A DNA stretch of 64,000 nt, from positions 887,501 to 951,500 of the forward strand of contig JADJOM010000003.1 of assembly GCA_016713785.1 (NCBI GenBank), in the 5' to 3' direction. A program made the translations under genes and the position numbers. This document shows, one piece after another, positions 34,780 through 42,774 of the stretch. Position 1 is the first letter of the stretch. The number at the start of each line of letters is the position of its first letter. The stretch is from Gemmatimonadota bacterium (lineage in GTDB: Bacteria > Gemmatimonadota > Gemmatimonadetes > Gemmatimonadales > GWC2-71-9). Under the pieces are notes generated by a model. It was not told the DNA's origin, ran no database searches, and saw only the letters and a program-made list of their open reading frames with translations.

Positions 34780-35207
34780 GCGGGCTCCGGGGGCAGGGAC
34801 CGCCGCAGCGCCGCGAGCAGCGGGTCCGGAAGGCGCGCCGGGCGACGCCGCGCATCGAGGCAGATCAGCGTGGTCTCGGCGTCCACGAGCGGCGTCCCGC
34901 CCTCCGCCAGCTCGACGGCATAGCCGAACACCACGCGCCGGGACGCGACGGCACGCAGCCGGCAGCGGATCCGGACCACGTCGTCGAAGCGGGCCGCGTT
35001 GCGGTAGCGAACCTGCAGATCGGTGACGACCAGGCGGATCCCCTGTTCTTCGAGCTCGCGGTAACTGTAGCCGGCCTGCCGGAGGTGTTCGGTCCGGGCG
35101 ATGTCGAGCCAGACCACATAGCGGGCGTGATAGACGACGCCCATCTGGTCGGTCTCGGAGTAGTTGACCCGGACGGTGGTGACGGATTCGATGGTGGGCT
35201 GGTGCAC
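34776..35207 (-). CDS. YbgC/FadM-type acyl-CoA thioesterase
   Basis: 143-aa hotdog-fold thioesterase. The active segment is VNYSETDQMGVVYHARYVVW, with the conserved Asp and the following G-V-V-Y-H, and LRQAGYSYRELEEQGIRLVV follows as in YbgC. It hydrolyses short- or medium-chain acyl-CoA. The start is GTG at 35205-35207, chosen by fit to family length and because upstream sequence is repetitive non-coding; no Shine-Dalgarno is seen, so the start is tentative. First gene of the envelope run and divergent from lpxH. Confidence 0.85.
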   Translation of the reverse strand: MHQPTIESVTTVRVNYSETDQMGVVYHARYVVWLDIARTEHLRQAGYSYRELEEQGIRLVVTDLQVRYRNAARFDDVVRIRCRLRAVASRRVVFGYAVELAEGGTPLVDAETTLICLDARRRPARLPDPLLAALRRSLPPEPA

Positions 35208-35317
35208 AGGGGCGCGGGCCGGGGTGGAGGGTCCGAGGGGTGACCGGCCAAGGGTAAGCCGCTGGCGGGAGCCCCGGAAGGGCCGCGCGTGCCCTTCCCT
35301 GCCCCTTGGGCCGGCCC

Positions 35318-35325
35318 TACCTTTG
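35318..35325 (+). promoter_or_regulatory. TAnnTTTG promoter element before lpxH-like gene
   Basis: TACCTTTG lies exactly 4 bp before a GTG start codon. The same spacing occurs at 58829-58836. It matches the Bacteroidota -7 consensus, and transcription from it would begin at or next to the start codon (leaderless). Confidence 0.45.
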
Positions 35326-35329
35326 CCGC

Positions 35330-36064
35330 GTGTTCTCCCACCGCCTCGTCCTCGTCGGGGACGCGCACATCGGGCGCGAATCCCCCGACACCACCACCGC
35401 CCTCGTGGCCTTCCTCGACGCCGTGCCATCGCTGGGCGATGGCCTGCTCGTCACGGGCGACCTCTTCGAGTTCTGGTTCGCCTACGACCGCGTCGTGCCC
35501 CGCCACGGGATCACCGCGCTCGCCGCCCTGGCCCAGCTGGCCCGCCGCATGCCGGTCCTCATGCTGGGCGGCAACCACGACCGCTACGCCGGCACCTTCT
35601 GGGAACGCGAACTCGGCATCCGCTTCGCGCCGCGCGAGACGCGATTCACGCTCGATGGCCGGCCGGCCCTCGCGGTCCACGGGGATGGCATCACGGACAC
35701 GCACTGGTCGGCCCGGGTGCTGCACCGCGTGCTGCGGCACGACATGACCGTGGCCCTCTATCGGACAATCCACCCCGACCTCGGGATGTGGCTGGTCGAT
35801 CGCCTGAGCGGTTACCTGGGCGACCGGGAGCGCACCGAGACCGAGATCCAGGGGGGCGTGGCGCGCCAGGCGGCGTGGGCCGTGGGGCAGCTTGAGGCGG
35901 ATCCGGAGCTCGGTCTCGTAGTGATGGGCCACACCCATCGGCCCGCCAGCCAAACCACGCCCCGGGGCGGGCTCTACGTGAATCCCGGCGCCTGGTTTGA
36001 CGGCTATCGGTACGCCGTGGTGGCCGACGGAACCGCCACCCTGCACCAGTTCAGGCCCGCATGA
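35330..36064 (+). CDS. UDP-2,3-diacylglucosamine diphosphatase-like metallophosphoesterase
   Basis: 244-aa calcineurin-like hydrolase. Metal-site motifs in order: VGDAHIG, TGDLFEFWF, LGGNHDR, AVHGDGITD and MGHTHRP. The GDLFEFWF box is typical of LpxH, which cuts UDP-diacyl-GlcN to lipid X in lipid A synthesis. The start could be TTG at 35306 or GTG at 35330; I prefer the GTG because a TACCTTTG promoter element overlaps the region between them and would make a leaderless mRNA. Its TGA overlaps the TPR gene start by 4 bp. LpxH activity is likely but not proven; a related LpxH2-type function is possible. Confidence 0.85.
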   Translation: MFSHRLVLVGDAHIGRESPDTTTALVAFLDAVPSLGDGLLVTGDLFEFWFAYDRVVPRHGITALAALAQLARRMPVLMLGGNHDRYAGTFWERELGIRFAPRETRFTLDGRPALAVHGDGITDTHWSARVLHRVLRHDMTVALYRTIHPDLGMWLVDRLSGYLGDRERTETEIQGGVARQAAWAVGQLEADPELGLVVMGHTHRPASQTTPRGGLYVNPGAWFDGYRYAVVADGTATLHQFRPA

Positions 36065-36714
36065 CCGAACCCGCAATCCTGGCCCAGGCCACCCAGCTCA
36101 TTCGCGATGGCCAGCGCCGGGAGGCGGTGGACCGGCTCATGACCGCGCTCCCAGGGCTCGGGGAGCCATGGCAGCGCAAGGCCCGCAGCCTGGCGGGGCT
36201 GGCGTGGTACTTCGAGGGACGGCATGCCGAGGCACTCGGGATGTTCCAGGCCGCCGCCGACGGCAGCGAGGGACCCGAGGACTGGTTCAATGTGGCCATG
36301 GCGCAGGTGCAGGTCGGCGACATCGAGGCGGCGCACGCCGCGTGGCAGCGGTGCTTCGATCTCTCGTACCAGCACCAGGACGCCCCCGAGAGCTCCACCT
36401 TCTTCCAGAAGAAGCTGATCCTCGCCGAGGCGCTGCTGACGGCCGGGCATCCCGATCCCCGCGGCCTCGACCTGGTGGAGCGGCAGTTGATGGGGTTCTT
36501 CACGCACTACCGCATCACCGATCCCAGCTATTGGGCCATCCGCGGAGTGCCGGCCTTCGACGATGTCCTGGGGCTGACCCGGCGATACTACGAGGCGATG
36601 GGGCGGAGCCGGGCGGAGTGGGAGGCCTGCTGCGCCGCGATCGCGCCAACCGTGGACGAGGAGGGGCAGACCGTCCTCGAGGCGGCGCGCGAGGCGTTCA
36701 CCGCCCCCAGCTGA
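36061..36714 (+). CDS. TPR-like helical protein
   Basis: 217-aa cytoplasmic protein with no signal peptide. Helical pairs resembling TPRs cover residues 1-140 (RDGQRREAVDRLMTALPGLG, LAWYFEGRHAEALGMFQAAA, AMAQVQVGDIEAAHAAWQRC). The C-terminal third (LVERQLMGFFTHYRITDPSYWAIRG-type) is not a TPR. The ATG overlaps the upstream stop (ATGA). No catalytic motif is seen; probably an adaptor. Its 3' end lies 3 bp from convergent murI. Confidence 0.75.
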   Translation: MTEPAILAQATQLIRDGQRREAVDRLMTALPGLGEPWQRKARSLAGLAWYFEGRHAEALGMFQAAADGSEGPEDWFNVAMAQVQVGDIEAAHAAWQRCFDLSYQHQDAPESSTFFQKKLILAEALLTAGHPDPRGLDLVERQLMGFFTHYRITDPSYWAIRGVPAFDDVLGLTRRYYEAMGRSRAEWEACCAAIAPTVDEEGQTVLEAAREAFTAPS

Positions 36715-36717
36715 GGC

Positions 36718-37521
36718 TCAGCCGAGCGGGACGACTTCGGCGGAGGCCAGCCGCGCACCGATGAAGCGGCTGCCCACCTGACGGAACCGGGGTTCATCAT
36801 CGCTCACCGCGAACCGGTGATAGACCGGGGCGCCAGTCGGCGCCACCAAACCGCGGCTGGCGAGCGTCTCGGCCACCGAGCGCGCCGTCTCCTCCGCGCT
36901 GTCGATCAGCCGGACCCCCGGCCCCATCACCCGGCCCAGCAGCGGCTTGAGCAGCGGATAGTGGGTGCAACCCAGCACCAGCACGTCCACGTGGGCGTCG
37001 GCCAGCGGCCGGAGGTACTCCCGCGCAATCAGCTCGGCCGCGGGATGCTCGAACCACCCCTCCTCCACCAGCGGTACGAACAGCGGGCAGGCCGCCTGCT
37101 CCACCCGGAGCTCGGGCCGCAGGGCGTGGATTGCCCGGGCGTAGGCATTGCTGGCGATGGTCCCCGCCGTGCCGATCACCCCGATCGGCCCACCGCCCGT
37201 GGCACCCACCGCGGCGCGCGCCCCCGGCTCGATCACGCCGATGACCGGCACCGGTGACTGCTCCCGCAGCGCCGCCAGGGCGTGGGCCGTGCTGGTGTTG
37301 CAGGCGATGACCACCAGCTTCACCCCTTGCCCGACCAGCCAGTGCAGGATCTCCAGGCTGTAGCGACGGACCGTTTCCGGGCTCTTGGGGCCGTAGGGGA
37401 CGCGCGCGGTGTCGCCGAAGTAGATGGTGGACTCACCGGGCAGGCGCTCGTAGATGGCCCGCGCCACCGTGAGGCCGCCGATGCCCGAGTCGAAGATCCC
37501 GATGGGGGCGCCGCCGCTCAC
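36718..37521 (-). CDS. murI: Glutamate racemase
   Basis: 267-aa cofactor-independent racemase supplying D-glutamate for peptidoglycan. Both catalytic cysteines are present: VIACNTSTAHALA and LGCTHYPLLK, along with GIFDSGIGGLTVARAI at the N-terminus and VPYGPKSPETV. The GTG start at 37519-37521 overlaps the DUF5683 stop as GTGA and places the GIFDSG motif at the expected distance; the long frame upstream is non-coding. Confidence 0.95.
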   Translation of the reverse strand: MSGGAPIGIFDSGIGGLTVARAIYERLPGESTIYFGDTARVPYGPKSPETVRRYSLEILHWLVGQGVKLVVIACNTSTAHALAALREQSPVPVIGVIEPGARAAVGATGGGPIGVIGTAGTIASNAYARAIHALRPELRVEQAACPLFVPLVEEGWFEHPAAELIAREYLRPLADAHVDVLVLGCTHYPLLKPLLGRVMGPGVRLIDSAEETARSVAETLASRGLVAPTGAPVYHRFAVSDDEPRFRQVGSRFIGARLASAEVVPLG

Positions 37522-38054
37522 GGGAAGTGGACGGGGATGGAGACCCCGATCCCCGTGCCGCCGCCGGGGAGCGGCGCGGCGCGGACGTCCAGGTCGGGCG
37601 GGAAGTCCCAGAGGTGCGCGCCGACGTAGGCTTCGATGGCGGAGAACAGGTGGTTGAAGGCGAGCAGCACCAGCCAGTCCTGCCGCTCCTTTTCCTTGGC
37701 CTTCACGCTGCCGGAGTTGGTGCGCCGCAGGTACCCGAGTTCGTGGTTGCTCTTGATCGCCATGCCGAGCGTGACGCCCTCCCAGGCCACGAAGAGCGCG
37801 CCGGTCAGCTTCCGGTTGAGCTTGGCCTGCCCCCACCCCGGCAGCAGGATCGAGCGCCAGAGCGCGCCCATCGGGGAGACCGGGGCACGGGCATAGAGGG
37901 TGTCCCCCCGCGGCGTGACCGCGGCCACGAGCACGCTTTCCGCGGCGGCAGGCGCGGGCGCCGGCGGTACGCTGTCCGCCTGTGCCGCGAGGTGGGCGGC
38001 CTGACAGGCCAGCAGCGTCAGGATGACCGCGGCGAACCCGGGCGCGCGGGTCAT
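37518..38054 (-). CDS. DUF5683-family exported/membrane protein
   Basis: 178 aa. The N-terminus is a signal peptide (GFAAVILTLLACQAAHLAAQ), and the core has the DUF5683 hallmark LWRSILLPGWGQAKLNRKLTG-like segment (here about residues 66-85), followed by hydrophobic stretches LFVAWEGVTLGMAI and WLVLLAFNHLFSAIEAYVGA. DUF5683 proteins are frequent in FCB-group bacteria with unknown function. Overlaps threonine aldolase (4 bp) and murI (4 bp). Confidence 0.8.
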   Translation of the reverse strand: MTRAPGFAAVILTLLACQAAHLAAQADSVPPAPAPAAAESVLVAAVTPRGDTLYARAPVSPMGALWRSILLPGWGQAKLNRKLTGALFVAWEGVTLGMAIKSNHELGYLRRTNSGSVKAKEKERQDWLVLLAFNHLFSAIEAYVGAHLWDFPPDLDVRAAPLPGGGTGIGVSIPVHFP

Positions 38055-39079
38055 CGCACGATCTCCCGCACCGCGGCGGCGAACCGGTCCACATCGGCTT
38101 CGGTGGTGTCCCAGGCGGTCATCCAGCGGACCTCGGCCTGCTCAGGGTTCCAGACGTAGAAATAGGCACGCTCCTGCAGGGCCGGAATATGAACGGGCGG
38201 CACCCGCGCGAACACCCCGTTGGCCTCGACCGGCTGGGTGATGCTGACGCCGGGCACGTCGCGCACCCGCTCGGCCAGGCGCCGGGCCATGGCGTTGGCG
38301 TGCGCGGCGTTGCGATGCCAGAGATCGCCCTCCAGCAGCGCGACGAACTGCGCGGCCAGGAAGCGCATCTTGCTGGCCAGCTGCATCCCCTGCTTGCGCA
38401 GGTAGGCCATCTCCCCGCCCCCGGCCCCCTGCAGGAACACCACGGCCTCGGCACCGAGCAGGCCGTTCTTGGCGCCGCCGAACGACAGGAGATCCACCCC
38501 GAGCTCGGTGGTGCAGGCCCCGAGCGACAGCCCGAGCGCCACCGCCGCATTGGCGAGCCGCGCCCCATCGACGTGGACCAGCAGGCCATGCCCGTGCGCC
38601 GCAGCCACCAGGGCCCGCAACTCGGCCACGGAGTACACCGTGCCCAGTTCGGTGGCCTGGGTCAGGGAGAGCACCCGCGGCTGCACGCGGTGCTCATCGC
38701 CGAGGCCGTGCAGCAGTGGAGGGAGGTCGGTCGGCCGCAGCTTGCCGTCGGGGCAGCGCACCGGGAGCAGCTTGCTGCCGGTGAACCGTTCCGGCGCCCC
38801 GCATTCATCCACCTGGATGTGGGCCCCGTCGGAGCAGATCACCGCGTGATGCGGCCGCATCACCGCCCCGAGCCCCAGCACGTTGGCCGCGGTGCCGTTG
38901 AAGACGAGCCAGGCGTCCGCGCGGGGGCCGAAGTGGGTGCGGAACAACTCGCGGGCGCGCTCGGTCAGCGCGTCGTGGCCGTAGCTGCGGACGTGGCCAC
39001 CATTCGCGGCGGTGAGGGCGGCCAGCACCTCCGGGTGCACCCCGGCGTTGTTGTCACTGGCAAAGGCGCGGGGGTTCAT
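38051..39079 (-). CDS. ltaE: Low-specificity L-threonine aldolase
   Basis: 342-aa PLP lyase splitting L-threonine or allo-threonine to glycine and acetaldehyde. Motifs: FASDNNAGVHPEVLAAL at the N-terminus, VFNGTAANVLGLGAV, LVHVDGARLANAAVALG (PLP-ring Asp) and SFGGAKNGLLGAEAV with Schiff-base Lys204. Slightly short but complete. The ATG overlaps the lipid-kinase stop (ATGA). Some family members prefer phenylserine or beta-hydroxy-aspartate, so specificity is approximate. Confidence 0.92.
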   Translation of the reverse strand: MNPRAFASDNNAGVHPEVLAALTAANGGHVRSYGHDALTERARELFRTHFGPRADAWLVFNGTAANVLGLGAVMRPHHAVICSDGAHIQVDECGAPERFTGSKLLPVRCPDGKLRPTDLPPLLHGLGDEHRVQPRVLSLTQATELGTVYSVAELRALVAAAHGHGLLVHVDGARLANAAVALGLSLGACTTELGVDLLSFGGAKNGLLGAEAVVFLQGAGGGEMAYLRKQGMQLASKMRFLAAQFVALLEGDLWHRNAAHANAMARRLAERVRDVPGVSITQPVEANGVFARVPPVHIPALQERAYFYVWNPEQAEVRWMTAWDTTEADVDRFAAAVREIVR

Positions 39080-40008
39080 GCGGCGATCAGCACGGGCAGG
39101 GCCCCGGCCTCCAGGCGGACGTTCATCGAGCCGGAGACCTCGCGCAGCTCACCGTCGAACTGCGCGTGCAGGGGGCCGGAATGCCCGGTCACGGAGACAT
39201 GGGTGGCGCGGAGCATCCGGACATCCTTGAGGCCGGTATGCTTCCCCATCATGACCAGGGGCAACCGGGCCAGGATGGCCCCCATGGACTTCTGCCGGAT
39301 GGCGCAGAGGTCGAGCCAGCCATCATCCGGCTGCGCATCCGGGGTCAGGCGGAACCCGCCCCCGACGCAGGGCCCGATCGCGATCTCCAGCAAGAGCAGC
39401 CGGTCACGGAAGCTGCCGCCATCGGTCTCCACCGTCAGGTCGAGGGTCTCGAACCGGGACAGCACCTGCAGCACAGCGGCCAGGTAGGCCGGGAGCCCGG
39501 TGAAGCGCTTCCAGCGACTCACCACGCGGGCCACCTCGGCATCGAACCCGATCCCCACGGAGTTGAGGAAGTACTCCTCCCACGCCACCCCGACATCGAA
39601 CCGCCGGATGGCACCGCGCCCCAACCGCCGCACCGCCTCCGACAGTGGCAGCCCGAGGGTCCGGGCCATCTTGGCATAGTCGTTCCCTGTGCCGGCGGGC
39701 AGGATCGCGATGGGTGGCCGCTCCGCCACCGCTGCGCGCAGCAAGCCATTCGCCGCCTCATGCAGCGTCCCGTCACCGCCGAGGACCACGACCCGCTCCG
39801 CCCCCGCCTCCACCGCCTCGCGGACTTGCTGCACGGCGGTGCCGGGTGCGGTTGTCTCGATCTGGATCAGGCTGCCGAAGGTGGCTTCCAGGGCCCGGCG
39901 GGCTTCCGGCGCACGCCGACCCGCCCGACCGCGCCCGGCGGCGGGATTCACCACAAGAATGGTCTTCACGATGCCGGGAATGTCGCCGGTTTCGGGGGCG
40001 ACCGCCAT
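39076..40008 (-). CDS. YegS/DagK-type lipid kinase
   Basis: 310-aa diacylglycerol kinase-family enzyme. TILVVNPAAGRGRAGRRAPE forms the N-terminal strand, VVVLGGDGTLHEAANGLL is the ATP-binding GGDG motif, and ILPAGTGNDYAKMARTLGLP and NSVGIGFDAEVARVV are characteristic. It phosphorylates diacylglycerol or a related lipid at the inner membrane. Start ATG at 40006-40008; a GTG at 39967-39969 giving VKTILVV is an equally good alternative by alignment. It lies just downstream of tRNA-Sec on the same strand and begins a four-gene overlap chain to murI. Confidence 0.88.
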   Translation of the reverse strand: MAVAPETGDIPGIVKTILVVNPAAGRGRAGRRAPEARRALEATFGSLIQIETTAPGTAVQQVREAVEAGAERVVVLGGDGTLHEAANGLLRAAVAERPPIAILPAGTGNDYAKMARTLGLPLSEAVRRLGRGAIRRFDVGVAWEEYFLNSVGIGFDAEVARVVSRWKRFTGLPAYLAAVLQVLSRFETLDLTVETDGGSFRDRLLLLEIAIGPCVGGGFRLTPDAQPDDGWLDLCAIRQKSMGAILARLPLVMMGKHTGLKDVRMLRATHVSVTGHSGPLHAQFDGELREVSGSMNVRLEAGALPVLIAA

Positions 40009-40017
40009 ATGCGCCGC

Positions 40018-40040
40018 GGGGCACCCGCTGTGGGTGCCCC
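40018..40040 (-). terminator. Hairpin between tRNA-Sec and lipid kinase
   Basis: GGGGCACCC-ACAGC-GGGTGCCCC, a perfect 9-bp stem 14 bp past the encoded CCA of the tRNA. No T-run. Likely a tRNA terminator or processing signal; it lies only 9 bp before the lipid-kinase ATG. Confidence 0.5.
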
Positions 40041-40053
40041 GGGCGCCGGTCAG

Positions 40054-40151
40054 TGGCGGGAGCGTGTGGGAATCGAACCCACCGGAGCCGCCAGAGGCAC
40101 CTCCGTCGCGGTTTTGAAGACCGGCCAGGCCACCAGGCCCGATCCACCCCC
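40054..40151 (-). tRNA. selC: tRNA-Sec (anticodon TCA)
   Basis: 98 nt including an encoded CCA. Anticodon loop CTTCAAA gives TCA, which reads UGA. The shape is that of selenocysteine tRNA, not a normal tRNA: an 8-nt acceptor arm (GGGGGTGG with ACGCTCCC, 7 pairs including wobbles), a 6-bp D-stem CGGGCC/GGCCTG closing a 4-nt TGGT loop, a long variable arm (GGAGGTGCC-TCT-GGCGGCTCC, 8 of 9 pairs) and T-arm GTGGG-TTCGATT-CCCAC, with discriminator G. The anticodon stem has four good pairs and one mismatch. selA, selB and selD are not in the window. Confidence 0.9.
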
Positions 40152-40320
40152 ATGCTCTCGGCAAGTTCGCTCCGGCCCGCGGATTTCGCGACCCCGGGCC
40201 GCCGGCCCATGCGCATGCGTGCCGTCCCGGCCTTTCCGGCCCGTCTGGTCGGATTTCAGGCAGCAGCCGTTCCTGCCGAGACTCGGCCAGAGGGATCCTG
40301 TCGACGGCGAGAGAATACCA

Positions 40321-42687
40321 ATGGTGCATTCCACGATGTTCGAGAGCCTGCGGTCGGTCCGCGGCCGCATGGCGGTGGTGGGTGGCGTGTCACTCCTGGC
40401 CCTCGGCGGCCTCGCGGCGCTGTCCCGCGTGACGCTGGCTCACCTGGCCGTCGGCGGTCCCCTGTACGGGGAGATCGCGCAGAGCAAGGACCTGGTTGCG
40501 GACATCACGCCGCCGCCGCTCTACATCATCGAGAGCTACCTGGTAGCGCACGAAATCGCGCGGAAGTCCAGCGAGGCCGAGGTGGATGTGCTGGCGAACA
40601 AGGCGGCAGCCCTCCACGCCGAATTCGAGACCAGGCACCAGTACTGGGCCGCGTCCCTGCCGGATGACAGCCTCAAGCGCGCCCTGATCACCGACACCTA
40701 CGAACCCGCCCTCCGGTTCTTCGACGCGTTCGACCGCGACTTCCTGCCCGCGGTGCGACGGGGCGACCGGGCCCGCGCCGCCGCCGTGCTCGACCAGCAG
40801 CTGACCCCGATCTACGACTGGCACCGCGCCGTGGTGGACCAGGTGCTGGCCGCCGCCCGGGCCCGGAGCGCGGCACGGGAGCTCGAGGCGGCCGCCGAGG
40901 TGCGGCAGCACTCGGCCATCGTCCTGGCCAGCGCGGCGCTGGCGGCCATGATCCTGCTGGGCGTGAGCCGGGCGCTGGTGCACGGGATGCTGCGACCGCT
41001 CTCCGGCACGGTGGAAGTACTCGAGGCCGTGGCCGCGGGGGATCTCAGCCGCCGGGCCGCCACGACCTCGGTCACCGAGGCCCGCCGGATGGGCGAGGCC
41101 CTCGAACGGGCGCTCCAGGGGATGCGGGAGGCCCTCGGCGCCGACCACGTGGAGTGGACCGCCGTCGGCGCGCAGCGCGCGGAGATCACCCGGATCCGCC
41201 AGCTGGTCGAGAACGCGCCGACGCCGACCATGTACGCCGACCGCGACCTGGTGCTGCAGTACCTCAACCCGGCCGCCCTGGCCACCTTCCGGCGCATGGC
41301 CGCGCACCTGCCCGTGGCGCCAGACCAGCTGGTGGGCCGGTCGCTGGAGGAGGTGCATCACGACCCGGGGCACCGGGCGCTCTTCGACGATCCGGCTGCC
41401 CCGCCCCACGCCACCCGGTTCGCGCTCGGGCCGGAGGTGATCGATTCCGTGGCGTGCGTGATCCGGGACGGCGACGGGAGCGCCATCGGCGCGATGGTCA
41501 CCTGGGAGGTGGTCACCGAGAAGCTGGCGGCGGAACGGGCGGTGCGTGAGGCCCAGGTGCAGGAGCTGCGGAATGCGGAGCTGCGCCGGCAGGCCGAGGC
41601 CGAGGCGGGCGAGCGCCGGCAGCGTGAGGCCGCCGAGCGCGAGGCGGAGCAGCAGGCTCGGGCCGCGGAAGAGCATGCCCGGACGGCGGACCTGCGCGCC
41701 AAGGTGGACGCGATCCTCGCGGTGGTGGATGCGGCCGGGGCCGGGGACCTGACCCGGGAGGTCGCGGTGCGCGGCGAGGACACCGTGGGCCGGCTGGGCG
41801 AGGGCCTGGCCCGCTTCTTCGAGAACCTGCGGGGAAGCGTCGCCAACATCGCCCGGACGGCGGCATCGGTGGCGACGTCGTCGGAGCAAGTCAACGCGGT
41901 CGGGTGCCGCCTCGGCGTCACCGCCACCGAGACCTCGGCGCAGGCCACCGTCGTCTCCAGCGCGGCGGAGGAGGTGTCGCGCAATGTGCAGACCGTCGCG
42001 GCCGGGACCGAGGAGATGTCGGCCTCGATCCGCGAGATCGCCAAGAGCGCCGCTGAGGCGGCGCAGGTGGCCAGCCAGGCGGTCCGCATCGCCGACCGGA
42101 CCAACGGGACCGTCGGCAAGCTCGGCACCTCGAGCGCGGAGATCGGGCAGGTGATCAAGGTGATCACCTCGATCGCGGAGCAGACCAACCTGCTTGCCCT
42201 GAACGCGACCATCGAGGCCGCCCGGGCCGGCGCCGCCGGCAAGGGGTTCGCGGTGGTCGCGAACGAGGTCAAGGACCTGGCCCGGGAGACCGCCCGTGCC
42301 ACCGAGGAGATCGGGCTCAAGATCGAGGCCATCCAGGCAGACACCAGCGAGGCGGTGCGCGCCATCCGGGAGATCGGCGAGGTCATCGGCCGGATCCACA
42401 ACATCCAGACGACGATCGCCGGCGCGGTCGAGGAACAGACGGCCACGACCAACGAGATGAGCCGGAATGTCAGCGAGGCCGCGCGCGGGGCCCAGGAGAT
42501 CGCCCATAACATCCAGGGGGTGGCCCAGGCGGCCCAGGACACCACCGAAGGCGCCGCCCAGAGCCAGGGAGCCGGGCGGGACCTCGCGGCGGCGGCAACG
42601 GAGCTTCAGGCGCTGGTGGCCCAGTTCCGGATCGGCGAGCAGACCGCCCGGCGGACCCCGGCTCGGCGCTCCACCGCCGCCGTCTGA
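40321..42687 (+). CDS. Methyl-accepting chemotaxis protein with PAS domain
   Basis: 788-aa chemoreceptor. TM1 at about 17-40; an extracytoplasmic helical sensor (four-helix-bundle-like) to about 195; TM2 near 198-215; HAMP to about 270; a PAS domain near 295-400 (LVENAPTPTMYADRDLVLQY); a charged coiled coil (residues 405-455, many Glu/Arg/Ala); and the signalling domain with the hairpin tip ITSIAEQTNLLALNATIEAA followed by RAGAAGKGFAVVANEVKDLA. ATG at 40321; a second ATG at 40336 is possible. No che genes lie nearby, so it feeds a pathway encoded elsewhere. Divergent from tRNA-Sec. Confidence 0.93.
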   Translation: MVHSTMFESLRSVRGRMAVVGGVSLLALGGLAALSRVTLAHLAVGGPLYGEIAQSKDLVADITPPPLYIIESYLVAHEIARKSSEAEVDVLANKAAALHAEFETRHQYWAASLPDDSLKRALITDTYEPALRFFDAFDRDFLPAVRRGDRARAAAVLDQQLTPIYDWHRAVVDQVLAAARARSAARELEAAAEVRQHSAIVLASAALAAMILLGVSRALVHGMLRPLSGTVEVLEAVAAGDLSRRAATTSVTEARRMGEALERALQGMREALGADHVEWTAVGAQRAEITRIRQLVENAPTPTMYADRDLVLQYLNPAALATFRRMAAHLPVAPDQLVGRSLEEVHHDPGHRALFDDPAAPPHATRFALGPEVIDSVACVIRDGDGSAIGAMVTWEVVTEKLAAERAVREAQVQELRNAELRRQAEAEAGERRQREAAEREAEQQARAAEEHARTADLRAKVDAILAVVDAAGAGDLTREVAVRGEDTVGRLGEGLARFFENLRGSVANIARTAASVATSSEQVNAVGCRLGVTATETSAQATVVSSAAEEVSRNVQTVAAGTEEMSASIREIAKSAAEAAQVASQAVRIADRTNGTVGKLGTSSAEIGQVIKVITSIAEQTNLLALNATIEAARAGAAGKGFAVVANEVKDLARETARATEEIGLKIEAIQADTSEAVRAIREIGEVIGRIHNIQTTIAGAVEEQTATTNEMSRNVSEAARGAQEIAHNIQGVAQAAQDTTEGAAQSQGAGRDLAAAATELQALVAQFRIGEQTARRTPARRSTAAV

Positions 42688-42702
42688 CCCCGACTCACGC
42701 GG

Positions 42703-42738
42703 CGAGGGCAGGCTTCCCCTGCGGGAGGCCTGCCCTCG
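42703..42738. terminator. Convergent-gene hairpin 1
   Basis: CGAGGGCAGGC and its exact complement (11 bp) around a 14-nt loop, 16 bp past the chemoreceptor stop. Works for either strand; no T-tract. Confidence 0.6.
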
Positions 42739-42751
42739 GTTGCCTCCAGGC

Positions 42752-42772
42752 CCCGGCCGTTCGCCGGCCGGG
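42752..42772. terminator. Convergent-gene hairpin 2
   Basis: CCCGGCCG-TTCGC-CGGCCGGG, 8-bp stem, immediately after the cytochrome c TAA on the minus strand. With hairpin 1 it separates the convergent genes. Confidence 0.5.
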
Positions 42773-42774
42773 CC

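Noticed and set aside
40152..40320. Sigma28-type promoter before the chemoreceptor
   Set aside because: A GCCGAGAC stretch is present but there is no TAAA-type -35 at proper spacing.
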